Source: Candidatus Kuenenia stuttgartensis (GTDB taxonomy: Bacteria; Planctomycetota; Planctomycetia; Gemmatales; Gemmataceae). Taken from it: a DNA stretch of 64,000 nucleotides. A program made the position numbers and the translations under genes. Position 1 is the first letter of the stretch. Each line of letters opens with the position of its first letter. The notes beneath the pieces were generated by a model. It was not told where the DNA came from and made no database searches. It saw only the letters and a list, made by a program, of their open reading frames with translations. Shown in pieces: positions 48,401 to 60,400 of this stretch. The stretch lies in contig CAMCLK010000006.1 in assembly GCA_945875585.1 (NCBI GenBank), forward strand, positions 1 to 64,000. The letters run 5' to 3'.

Positions 48401-51400
48401 GGAAAAACGGATGGCTTTACCAAAGTTTCCAGTGGCGGAAACACAATTTTTGGAAATTTGTCAGTCGCTGGTCCATTATCGATCATTGCTAATGGTTCCA
48501 TTGCGAATAAAGGAAGAATACAAATAACTGGTCACGCATCTTTGGAAGCCGGTATTAATTCCGCAATAGTATTGGAAGGCGCGAATAAGTTTTCGACATT
48601 TTCTGCACAACATAGCGGTAGCGTTAAACTTTTGGGCGCATCACTTTCAGAGATACGGGTAAATCAAGTCAATGACGTTGAGCTTGGCTTCAACACACTT
48701 GCAGGATCAGAAGCAGATGGAATCCGCATTTCATCAGCTAATTCGGTAAATATTCACGGCAATACAGTTGGCTTAATCAATAAAACAGGAATTCGAATTG
48801 AAAGCTCCAAAGAAATTCGTGTTGTAGGCAATACTGTTTCTCAAAGTGCTGGTGATGGCATATCGATTGTAGGCAGTCCTTATTCCAACATTATTGCTAA
48901 TGTGATAACCGAAGTAGGTGGGAACGGAATTATTCTAACCAATTCCAATGGAGCATTTATAAAAGAAAACGTAATAACCAATTCTTCAAAATTCGGGATA
49001 TTGATTGAAGACACTCGTGACGGGCGAATTATTGAGAACACAATAACTGCTTCCATTCTCGACGCGATCAAGTTGCCAGCGACAGGTTTTTCAAACATCA
49101 CTTCTGGCAATAAATTCGGTTTACTTGAAGAGAGCAGGCTATTCGTTGATGTTGGGTCCGCTGGTTATGACGGTTACAGCCTGACAAATTTGGCCAATCC
49201 ACCAGTAATTTCAAGCGTTGTTGCCGAGGAGACTCGGTTGTTGGTATCTGGAACATATTTAGGGCGTCCAATCACCGCTACAACAATTGAAATATATCGG
49301 ACAATGGAAAATGGTTCAGCATATCCAGTGGCAACCTATAGTGGAACGACTGATTCGCTTGGGGTGATGGTTTTTGATGTTGCTGTAAGCGTATCCAATC
49401 AGGGAATTGGTTTCCGCGCGGTAGCATCCAGTCCATCACAATCTTCAGAAATGTCTGGGGAAATGCTCGATGGCCAAATCCTTGATGTCAGAGTATTTGA
49501 TGGTGTCGGTCAAAATGTAATGATCAATCAATCATACAACAGAGCAGTTCGATTTGAAGTGAGAGACCCGTCAGGCGTTCCAGTTGCCTTTGTTCCGGTA
49601 CGACTCAATGTTCCTTTGCCGTCTGACAAAGTGAGTGCTCGTTTTGAGGACGGTCGTCGGGATATTTATGTCGTAGCAGATCGCGTGGGAGTTGCATCGT
49701 CTCCCAATTTTGAAGCCGGTCCAATTGCTGGCGACTATTTCATGCGGGCCTTGGTTGGTGGTTCCGGCCCAACGACCAGCGGGGTATTGCTTGAAATCAG
49801 ACCTCCTGCCCCAGTGGTTCTCAATGCTGCTGTGCCTGGCGCTACAGGTTCAAGCGCCCAATCCGTTCGTGGAACTGCGCATGCTGGAAGTCTTGTGCGG
49901 ATTTATCGGGCTGATAGTGGTCAGGTAATTGCATCGCAGCAATTGGAAGCGAATCAAACGGATTTCTCAATTGTATTGCCCACCGCATCTGAAAACGATC
50001 GCAAGGAGCGATGGGTTGTTACATCAACATATGATGGCAATCTTGGGCCTATCGTAAATCAAACCAACGGAAATGAATCTAACTCAGGATTCGTTGCTAC
50101 CAATCCAATTGTTGAATTATACTTGAATTCTCCCGCCGTCCCACTTTCTAGTATTGGGCAAGCTGGCGGAATTATTACTGTTACGAGAAATGGCTCGATA
50201 GTTTCGACAACTGAATTTCCGTTTCTTGAATCGGCCAGTTATTTTGCCAATGGCACAGATGGTTGGTCAGTAAGTGGTAGTGGCATCCCAGTTCACATTC
50301 CTGCGGATCAAGTTGAAAATGGATATTTGACTGTAGCACGTCAAGCCAATGATCCACCCTCATATTTCGTCAGCCCTTCCACGCATGCGGGGTCTCGTGG
50401 TGGTTACTATGGCGGAGTTTTGTCGTTTTCTATGCGTGCCGACGGCAAGAACACAAATATCGAAGCCATTGATGTTGTTATGGCAGGCTCTGGTCTTTCT
50501 TTGGTATCTATCGCAGGTTCAACACCTGGAATGTCATGGACGCATTATCAACTTGATTTGATTGCAAACGGCACATGGCATGTTGGAAGCGCATCAGGAC
50601 CACTGGCGACTGAAAGTGAAATCAGAGCAGTCCTGGAGTCATTTGAATCTGTCGCCATACGTGGCTCCGGTGATCTTGGTGCAAGCGCGCTGCAACTCAA
50701 TGAAGTATCGATCAATGGCCCTTCGACGTATTCAAATGAAATAAGCCTCGATCTTATTAGGAATTCAAAAACTAATTTTGTCATCACAACGACTGATCGT
50801 CATGGTAATATTTCCGGAAACACCATACTTCCGTTGATCACCGAGGATTCTATTACGCCTAGATCTCCAGCAATCACCGCGTTGGTTGGTGATACAAATA
50901 TCAATGGAGATCAGGTCCTTAGTTCCAAACGTCTTGTGTTGATTGCGAAGGCTGATCCCAACGTTCATCCTCTTCAAATTGGTTCAATGAATTCGTTTAT
51001 TAGAATTTATCGTGATGGTATTCAAATTGGAAATACTACCGCAGGTACGGACGGTTCGTGGACCTTTGCCGACCCTGACACGTTGTCTGAAGGTAGTTAC
51101 GTATACACGGCTACAGCAACAGATCGTGCTGGCAATGAATCCGTCAGATCATTGTCTTTCAAATCTGTCGTGGACACAATTTCACCTAATTCGCCAAGTA
51201 ATTTTGTCATAACTCCTGACACAGGACCATTTATCGATTCTGTCACAAATATTGCCGCCCCTCGATTTTCTGGCTTCGCTGAATCTGGTAGTTTCGTCGA
51301 TGTTATGCTTGGCACTGAAACGCTTGGGCGAGCTATTGCTGATAACCGTGGCCGTTGGAACATCGACCTCGCGGCACTTCCTGATGGTGATCATCTTCTT

Positions 51401-54400
51401 TTGATTCGATCAACAGATCTCGCAGGTAACGAATCGGTGATTGCCCAGCATCACCTAGTCGTTGATACAGTAGCGCCTGCTTCGGCCAACATCACGAAAT
51501 TGTATGAAGACTCCGGTGAAGACGCAGCAGATGGAATTACGAATGCGAAGCGGTTGACACTTGAAGGTACTGGTGCCCCCGGCACCTTTATCAACATTAC
51601 GCGCAATGGCGCAAAATTCGGTAAAACTCAAGTTGGTTCGGATGGCACATGGAAACTGGATGGCACCAATTTTGAACTTTTGGATGGCCGCAGCGCATTT
51701 GCAGCCATCGCAACAGATTTGGCTGGAAATAGTGCTCAGGCGTCTGCCGATTTTCTGGTAATTATCGATACGCGCGCACCATTGGCTCCAAGAACAGGTG
51801 GGATTTCTCCAGACACGGGTAATCCACGCGACCGAATAACCGCTGTTGCCAATCCGTCAGCTATTGGGGTGGCTGAAGCAAACGCGAAAGTATTGGTATA
51901 CCTCGATGGGGTAGCCATTGGATCTGTCATTGCTACCCCGGCTGGGAAGTGGAAGTATGATTTGCCGGTTATGTCTATTGGATCACATACCGTGGCGGCT
52001 GTTGCTATCGATCGAGCAGGTAATGTTTCGCCAACTTCCCAAATCATGACGTTGTTTATTGATTCAGGATTGCCTGGCAGACCGATATTTACCGGAATAA
52101 GCAACGATACTGGAATCGATTCAACAGATCTTGTCACCCGAGCCAGCAGTTTTTCAGTGATTGGAACAGTTGCGGAACCCAACCTAACCATTCGTGTTTA
52201 TCGAAATGGAGTGCTTTCTGGAGTCACAAAGTCTACTGAAAACGGTTCGTTCACTGTTGCTGTTTCTGGTCTTGTTGAAGCTGAATACCAATTTACCGCT
52301 GAATCCATCAATACCGCTGGAACATCGTCGAGTGAGGGAATTCCTCTTTTCGTGGCAATTGATTTGACCGCACCAGGCACTCCAGAAAATATTATTATTT
52401 CAGATGACCTTGGCTTCAATTCGACAGATATGTTGACCAGTGATGGTTCGATATCAGTTGGAGGAGTTGCTGAACCAGGATCGTTGGTTGAAGTGTTATT
52501 GGCTGGACAGTCACGAAGGGCTTACGCCGATGATGAAACAGGTTCCTTCAGTGTGTCGTATGAAGACATAACACTTTCAGACGGCGCTTACTCAGTTCAG
52601 GTTCTTGCTTATGATGTGGCTGGTAATCGTTCCGCGCGCGCCGCAACGGCAACTGTCCGCATCGATACGTCGGCTCCAAGCCTTTTGCTTAGTCGATTGG
52701 AAACTGATACCGGATTATCGGCAATTGATTTTATCACCAGTGATACAACCCCTACGCTTATAGGTTCGGCAGAGGCTGGTTCGACTGTAGTTGCCAAACT
52801 ATTTGACAGTGAATTAGCGCGGACAACATCAGATTCCAGAGGCGCATGGGTCCTTCCACTTGGAATGTTGCAATCTGATTTTTACAACCTTGTGATCGTA
52901 GCCATTGATGCTGCTGGCAATGAATCTCGCGTTCCAGTCTCTCTTGTTGTTGACGCGATCGCTCCTGACAACGCCATTAACCTTTCCATTAGCCCTGATA
53001 CTGGTGTTATTGGGGATTTTGTCACCTCTTCTAATAGTGTTATTCTTTCGGGGCTCGCTGAAATAAATTCGACAATATCATTAAAAATCAATGGTATAAT
53101 TAATGCCAAAATTCCAGTTGAATTGAATGGCAAATGGTCTGGAATCATTCCTTTGATTAAGGACGGTTCTTATTCAGTGGCGATATCTGTCATCGATACC
53201 GCGGGCAACTCAAATCAACAAGACGCTTTCACTATCACTCGTGATAGTCAGGCCCCTTCCCGGCCTGTCATAAGGGAAGTCGCTGATAGTGCCGGAACGC
53301 CAATTTTGGACGCCATCACATCATCAAAACATGTTGTGTTGTCTGGTTCAGCCGAACCAAATTCGCTTTTGAACATTTTTAGTGATACAAAAATCGCAGG
53401 TTCGGTAATTGTTGACAGTATTGGCTCATGGACATTTTCCCTGCCAGCATTGGGCGGAAAACCCATCAATCAATTCGCTGTGGTTTCTATTGATGCTGCC
53501 GGCAATAACTCACCAAATACCAATTTCGTTGTTATATTCGACGCGACCCCACCTTCAGCGCCCAAAATAGTTGGAATTCTTGATGGGGCAGTTGTTGACG
53601 CGGATGCTCTCACTTCATCCAGAATTCCAACTGTCCGTGGCCAGTCTGAGCCAAACAGCAGGGTTCGCGTTACGGTTGACGGAATTGATTCTCAAACGGT
53701 TCATGCAAATTCGGAAGGAATATGGTCTGCTTTAATTTTCGGTCTTAACGATGGTGTGCATAGGGTTGTTGCATCGGCCATAGATCAGGCAGGAAACCAA
53801 GGTATTGCATCGGCACCATATCAATTTACCTTGGATACCAGTGCTCCTTCTGCTCCTGGGATTGATAATATTCAGCCCGATGGTGGTTCATCAGACAGCG
53901 ATGGTATTATTGGTTTTGATTCTATTGTGGTATCAGGTCATGCAGAGCCATTATCAACGCTGAGTGTGAAGTTTGGATCTCTTGGTTCTAGCCAAATCAT
54001 TGTCCCGAACAACGGTCAATGGTCGATTAACTTTAACCAAATTCCGGATGGCGTGTACGTTCTTGATGCCAATACTATCGATGTTGCCGGTAATCTTGCT
54101 TCTGCAGGTGTCAGAACAATTGTTATTGATACATCGGCTCCGGCTGCTCTCTCCGGCATAAGATTTAATGTCGATTCTGGAATTAGTAACACAGATGGAA
54201 TAACCAATCAGCAACCTCAAATACTTTCAGGGCGAGGTGAACCAGGTTCCCTGGTTGAGATTTCAGCTCCATCTCTTGGAGCAGCGATTTCAACGATGGT
54301 TCTACAGGATGGTTCTTGGAGTGCCAAATTGGCGTTGCTCGCTGTTACCTCTCCTGATCAAAAATTCCCGCAGGGTAGTACTTTACTTGTACTGAAACAA

Positions 54401-57400
54401 ACAGATCAGGCCGGCAATGCGTCAACGGCAGCTGAATTTGTCATTGTTGTGGATGAAACAGCACCTGACGCCCCTTATATCCAACTTGCGATTGCGAACT
54501 CAGGTTTATCTGTCGGCTCTTCTGGAAGCCTCTCTTCTTCTCGTCCTACCATTCAAGGCCTAGCAGAGCCAGAATCTAGAATACGATTGGAGATTCATTC
54601 CGCGACGACAGTTGTTTCGACAGGTACTGTCATTACAGATAGTGATGGCAAATGGGTTTATTTTCCTACCAAGGATTTGCCTGATGGATCCTATTCTGTT
54701 TTTGCATATTCAACGGATGCCGCCGGTAATGAGTCGGTTCGCAGTGTTCAGTTCGAGTTGCAACTAGACACTCGTGCCCCGCAGGCGCCGTCAATTACCG
54801 CCGTAGGTCCAGATTCGGGTTCGAGTAGTACTGACAATTTGACGCGCGAAGCCTCACGGATTTTTGGTTTAGCGGAAGCAGGCTCAACGGTTCGCTTTTT
54901 TGAAGTGATGCAGGATGGTACCAGATCATTTTTGGGTGAAGCTATTGCTGGTAGCGATCGAAATGTGTCACTCGAATTATCAGGATCTGGTGTGATTCTT
55001 GGCCACGGGCGTCATCAAATTGTTGCAGTTGCTATTGATGCGGCCGGCAATACTGGTGTTGATTCGGCTCTTCGAACCATTGAAATTGATTCGGTTGCTC
55101 CCGAAACCCCAGAAATTGTTTCAATTAGTGATGACACAGGTTTAGCCGGCGATGGTGTGACTTCTGATACCACACAAATTATCTCAGGTATTGCTGAAGC
55201 CGGGTCCATAGTATCTATACGTTTGGGTGGTCCAGGTTCGCCAGTCAAAACCGCGCTGGCTGGTTTGGATGGTTTCTGGACTGTAGCACTTACGCTTCCA
55301 GAAGGAATCCAAACACTTGAGATTATAACTACTGACCGCGCTGGCAATTCCAGTTCAATTCCTGCTATTCGCGTCTTGGTAATTGACAAAACCGCTCCTT
55401 TACCACCTTCAAGTGTGACATTGGTGTCTGATACCGGTCGACTCTCCTCAGATGGTGTTACATCCAATAATCTTCCTGAATTAGCCGGTAAGGCGGAACC
55501 AGGATCAGTTATTCGTGTTCGATATGGTTCCGCAGTGAATGGGGCCAATCAAACATTTGGCTCAGTGGTTGCTGGAATCAATGGATCATGGTCAATTGCC
55601 GCGCCTGATATTTTTGATGATGGTAAGTATCTGTTTGAAATCGAGGCGTCAGACTTGGCGGGTAATCTTTCCGCCAAGACCAAATTGTCGGTCACTATTG
55701 ATACAGTTGCTCCTGCAGCAACAATCGCGTTCCCGATGGATGGTGGTTATTACAATCTCAAATCCTGGTCTGGTTCGATCAAAGGATCTGCCCAATCGCT
55801 GGGTGGTTCTGCTCTCGCTCGAGTTATAGGCACAGTAACGGATAATCTTGGACAATATTATAACGGGACTTCATTCGCTAATGCCTTCGTTGAGCTTACG
55901 GCAACGGGAACTTCGGCATGGTCGTTGCCCATACCTGCTGGCGCGCTTGTCACTGGTCATACTTATACGGCTAGTTTTGTTGTGGAGGACCTCGCAGGTA
56001 ATCGGGATTCTGTAAGCGAGGTGACCTTTAACTTTGATACTGTATCCCCAGTCATCTCCTTGAATGCGTCTTTGCCGGAATCGAATTTGGTTCCACAAAC
56101 CTTGGTTATTGATTTTGGCGAGCCTGTTCGATCGTTTCCATTGGAGCGGCTTTCTGTTTCGGATGGTTTGACTGTACGGCAAATTGATCAATCCGCTGGC
56201 AAATTTACCTTGTCGCTGTCTCCGAGCCGCGAAGGCGTGTTCTCTGTGAAGTTACCTGCGGGGGCGGTTTTGGATATTTCCGGTAATCCCGCACCTGGCC
56301 TTTCTTTCGTCACGTCTTTTGATATTTCAACTTCCACCACTGATTCTCAGAAATTGGAATTTTCTGGATCAGGCGCGGGATATTCCGGTCAGTTTGGCAA
56401 GGTGTCTGATCAAGATTGGTTCCGTGTGGTAGCCCCGTTTTCCGGCGGTCTTTCGCTTAATCTTTCAGGTGCCAAGTCTCTGGGAACATCCTTGAAGCTT
56501 CTTGATTCGAACAAAAATGATATTGCTCTTGCCGATAATTCCGCATCTGCCTCAAGTTCTCTAAAGATCAATGTGATTGCTGGAGAGGCGTTTTACATTG
56601 GAGCTGGAGCCAGAGGCCTTTCCACTGGGGCCTACTCATTGTCCTTGGCTTTAGGTGACCCGTTCCTAGATGATTTTGGGAATTCAGTCAGTGACACTGG
56701 AGGATTGCCTGCGTCAGGTACTGGCATTTATTCGGTACGGGGTGAAATCAACAAATCAGGTGACGTTGACTACTTTAAATTTGTCGCCTCCGCCACTGGA
56801 ATGATTACTTTCCGCGCCAGTCCGACCGGATCGTCAGCATTGATCCCTTCATTGGCTGGTGGATCATCAGAGAATGTTTTCACATCGCAGACTGAAACTG
56901 AATCTCGCATTTTGAATCAAGCGGTTGTTCGGTTTCCAGTAATTTCTGGTTCGACTTATTTTGTGAAGGTAGGTTCTCATTTGGCTTCTGGTGTGGAGTC
57001 AGTTGGCACCTACATTTTGGAATCAACCTTTGCCCAAGGCGGCATAGAAGCGACAGATGATCAATCCGGGCTGGCCCGCAAGGTTGATCTTTCCGGCTCA
57101 GTTCGAAGTGCCAATTATGCGATGCGACTTGAGGCCACTGGTGATGCCGATGGGTTTGAGATTATTTTGCCCGAAGCGGGCCGAAGGTTGCTTATTTCGG
57201 TGGATTCTGGGTTTGAATGTCGGGTGGTAGTGGGGACTGGTTCTTTTGAAAAATCCTTCGTTACTCAAAATGGGCGGTTGCTGCTCGATGGTATCTACAC
57301 TGATACCAGATCAGTTCCTGTAAGGGTATTTGCTTCAGGGTCTTCTGGTGAATACCGCCTTTCTGTTGCGGTGGATGAGTTTTCAGGTGACTTTGCCAGT

Positions 57401-60400
57401 GCTAAATCAATCAACCCTGGTCCAATTGGTGAGGTGTATTCTGGTGGTATCCAGTTGCCTGGTGATATTGATAACCTTGCTGTTCAAATACTTCAAACTG
57501 GCAAGGTGATTGCCAGACTTGACCCTGTTGGTGAGGTTTTCGATGTTTCGGTGGATATTGTCGACGCTTCTGGTGCGGTCATTGGAACCTCACTTGTTAA
57601 TCCGGATTACAGTGTTACCGTTTCCGCATCAGTGAGCTTTGGCGATTCGATTTTTGTCCGGATTCGTGGTAATAATGGTTCTGCGGGTCGATATAAGTTG
57701 TTTGTGCAGCAAGTACCCGACGATTTTGAAGACACAATTGCCAATGCTTCTGTTTTTGCCGGGTCTGTCTCTGGCAATCTTGACTTTCAATCAGACAAGG
57801 ATGTTTTTGAATTTGTAGTGAATACCAGTGGTTCATATGTTTTCCATACACGTCCTGATATCGGCAGCAAAGCTGAACCATCGTTAAATGTGATTCGTCG
57901 TGGCCAGATTGTATCCAGTGTTGACGCAAGTGTTCCTAACAGTAGTGGATTGGTCACCGTGGATCTGATGGCTGGAGAGCATGTTTTTGTGGAGGTGGCA
58001 GGTTTTGGGCGTTTAGGTCGTTACTTGTTAGATGGATATGCGGATGGTATTCAGGTTGGAGATGATTTCCCCAATACTATCAATATGGCCCAGAATTATC
58101 AGACCAATGTACTCGTTCCTGGACAAGATGTTTCCGGATCAATTAGTCCTGATTACGATTCTGACTTCCTTCGATTCAACATTGCCGAGTCAGGAAAGTT
58201 TACCATTGGCGCGGGAGCTTCATCAGGCAGCAAGCTTGATGCGCGTTTATCGCTTTTCCAAAAGGATATATCATCACAGACGTGGCAATTGTTGGCAACG
58301 GATGATGACGGTGGTGATAGCGTAAATGCCCAGATATTCCAGGCACTTGATGCTGGCGATTATTTGGTTCGCGTTGGTTCTTCGCGTGGAACTATGGGTT
58401 CTTACAGTCTTTCGCTCAATCAATTCGTAACACAGTCGCAGACTGGTCCTGATGATGCGCCTGATAATCCGGCTAAAGCCACAATTAAGTCGTTTGTCAC
58501 AACGCCACAAGGCGCTATTTCCATTGTGAACGGCACCATCGAGCGAGGGACTGATCTGGATTATTACCAGTTCAAATCTCCTAACGACGGAACTCTGATT
58601 ATCAATCTCGCGCGTACGGGTGGTTCACTCGATCCCATTGTTGGACTTTATGATTCGGATTCTGCGTCCGATACCACTAACGATAATTCTGGTCCCGGTA
58701 CAACAGACAGCCGTCTGGTGGTTGATGTTGTCAAGGATCAGATTGTCGTCATTAGCGCGGGAAGTTTCGGGCTCACCACCGGAACATACAGATTGACTGT
58801 CGCCCTTGAAATTCCTGTTGCTGATGATTTTGGTCAGAGTCCTGTTTCGTCTGGTTCAATTCCGCTAGACGGAGTCGCGCTGCTTGATTACGTTGGAGAT
58901 CGCGACGTATTCAAATTTGATCCTGCCATTGATGGTATTTTGACTGTTCATTTAGATAATGTTGTGGGAGTTTCCAATCCACGCATTCGGATACTGGATA
59001 ATCATTCCGCTGTTTTGGCGGAGGATGTTGCTGGTGGATTCGGGCTCAATAGCTTGCTTTCCATTCGTGTTAATGTTGGAATCCCTGTTTATATTGAGGC
59101 GGCTTCGGTTCTTGGTGAAATTGGTTCTTACAAAGTATCAGCCCGGTTAGTTGATGATGATTATGCCAATGATGCTTCTGGCGCTTTTCGCGCGATTGTT
59201 TCTGCCAATGGATTTGTTCTTACTGGAAAAATCAATAGTGTTGATCCGGCTTTCCAAGAGTCAGGAACTGATGCGGATTGGTTTGCTTTTAAGGCAGATC
59301 GCAGCGGTTTAGCAAATGTCCGTGTTGATTCGGTCGATGGCTTGAATCCGTACTTGTTTGTTTACAATTCAAGCCTTGATCTTATAGGCAGTCAGGACAA
59401 CCGTTCAGATCTTGACACTGGAGCAACTGTGCCTCTGGATCTGATCGAAGGCCACACATACTATGTGCGCGTCGTCGGTACGGCAGGCAGCACCGGGAGT
59501 TACACTCTTGAATCCCGACCTGTTGTGGATGACCATGGAAATTCGCTCGATTCATCGACAGCACTTGTCGTGGATGATCATGCCAATGGATTAATTGCTG
59601 GTGCGATTGATACAGCGTTTGATCAAGATTATTTCCGGTTTACCCCCTCAATCGATTCTCGGATTGCTGTCACGTTGGTTGCGGGTGCCGGTAGCAATCT
59701 CGACTCCAATCTCTCTGCTTTCGACAGCAATGGTCGCCTTATTGTCGCTAACGATGACGCAACTCGCTTAACCAAGGACAGTCTGGTTGAATTCTCCGTA
59801 CAGGCTGGTCAGACCTATTACCTGCGAGCACAAGGATTTGGTTCGAGCGAAGGATTGTATCAGGTTGTGGTCAGTCCAATTGCTGAAATTGACGATGAAT
59901 TTGGCGATACCGCAGATATGGCTGAATCGTGGGCGTTGGCTTCGGATGGCAGTGGCCACCGAGAAGGCGCGCTTCAGTCTTCGCGTGATATTGATCTACT
60001 CAAGGTTGTTTCGCCTTTGTCCGGTGTTTTGGAATTAAATGCCACCATTCAGGTTGGTAATGCCACGGTGAGGCTGTTTGCAAGGAACGGCAATGATGTT
60101 GTTCAGGTGGCGTCTGCTACCGGTAGCGGTTTATTGGAATTAAACACGTCCGTCGTTGAGGCGCGTGAATACTTTATCCGCATTGACTCTGTCGAAGGGG
60201 ATCTTGCCCTGTATTCTCTCGACGCGTCTGTTCAATTGAATTCTGGCAGTGACCTTCGTCCTGTTTCGAGCGATGTTATCGCGAAGCTCAGTGATGAATT
60301 CAATGCGGCTTTTGTGCGTCGCATTGCCACGATGACTGCTGGCGGGGATATCAATAAGATTCAAAATGAAATTTTGAGCGATCTTGTTCGTAGTTATCTG

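Noticed and set aside
46630..48450. Regular repeats as a CRISPR array
   Set aside because: The period is 303 bases, in frame and fully coding; repeats and spacers of CRISPR size are absent.
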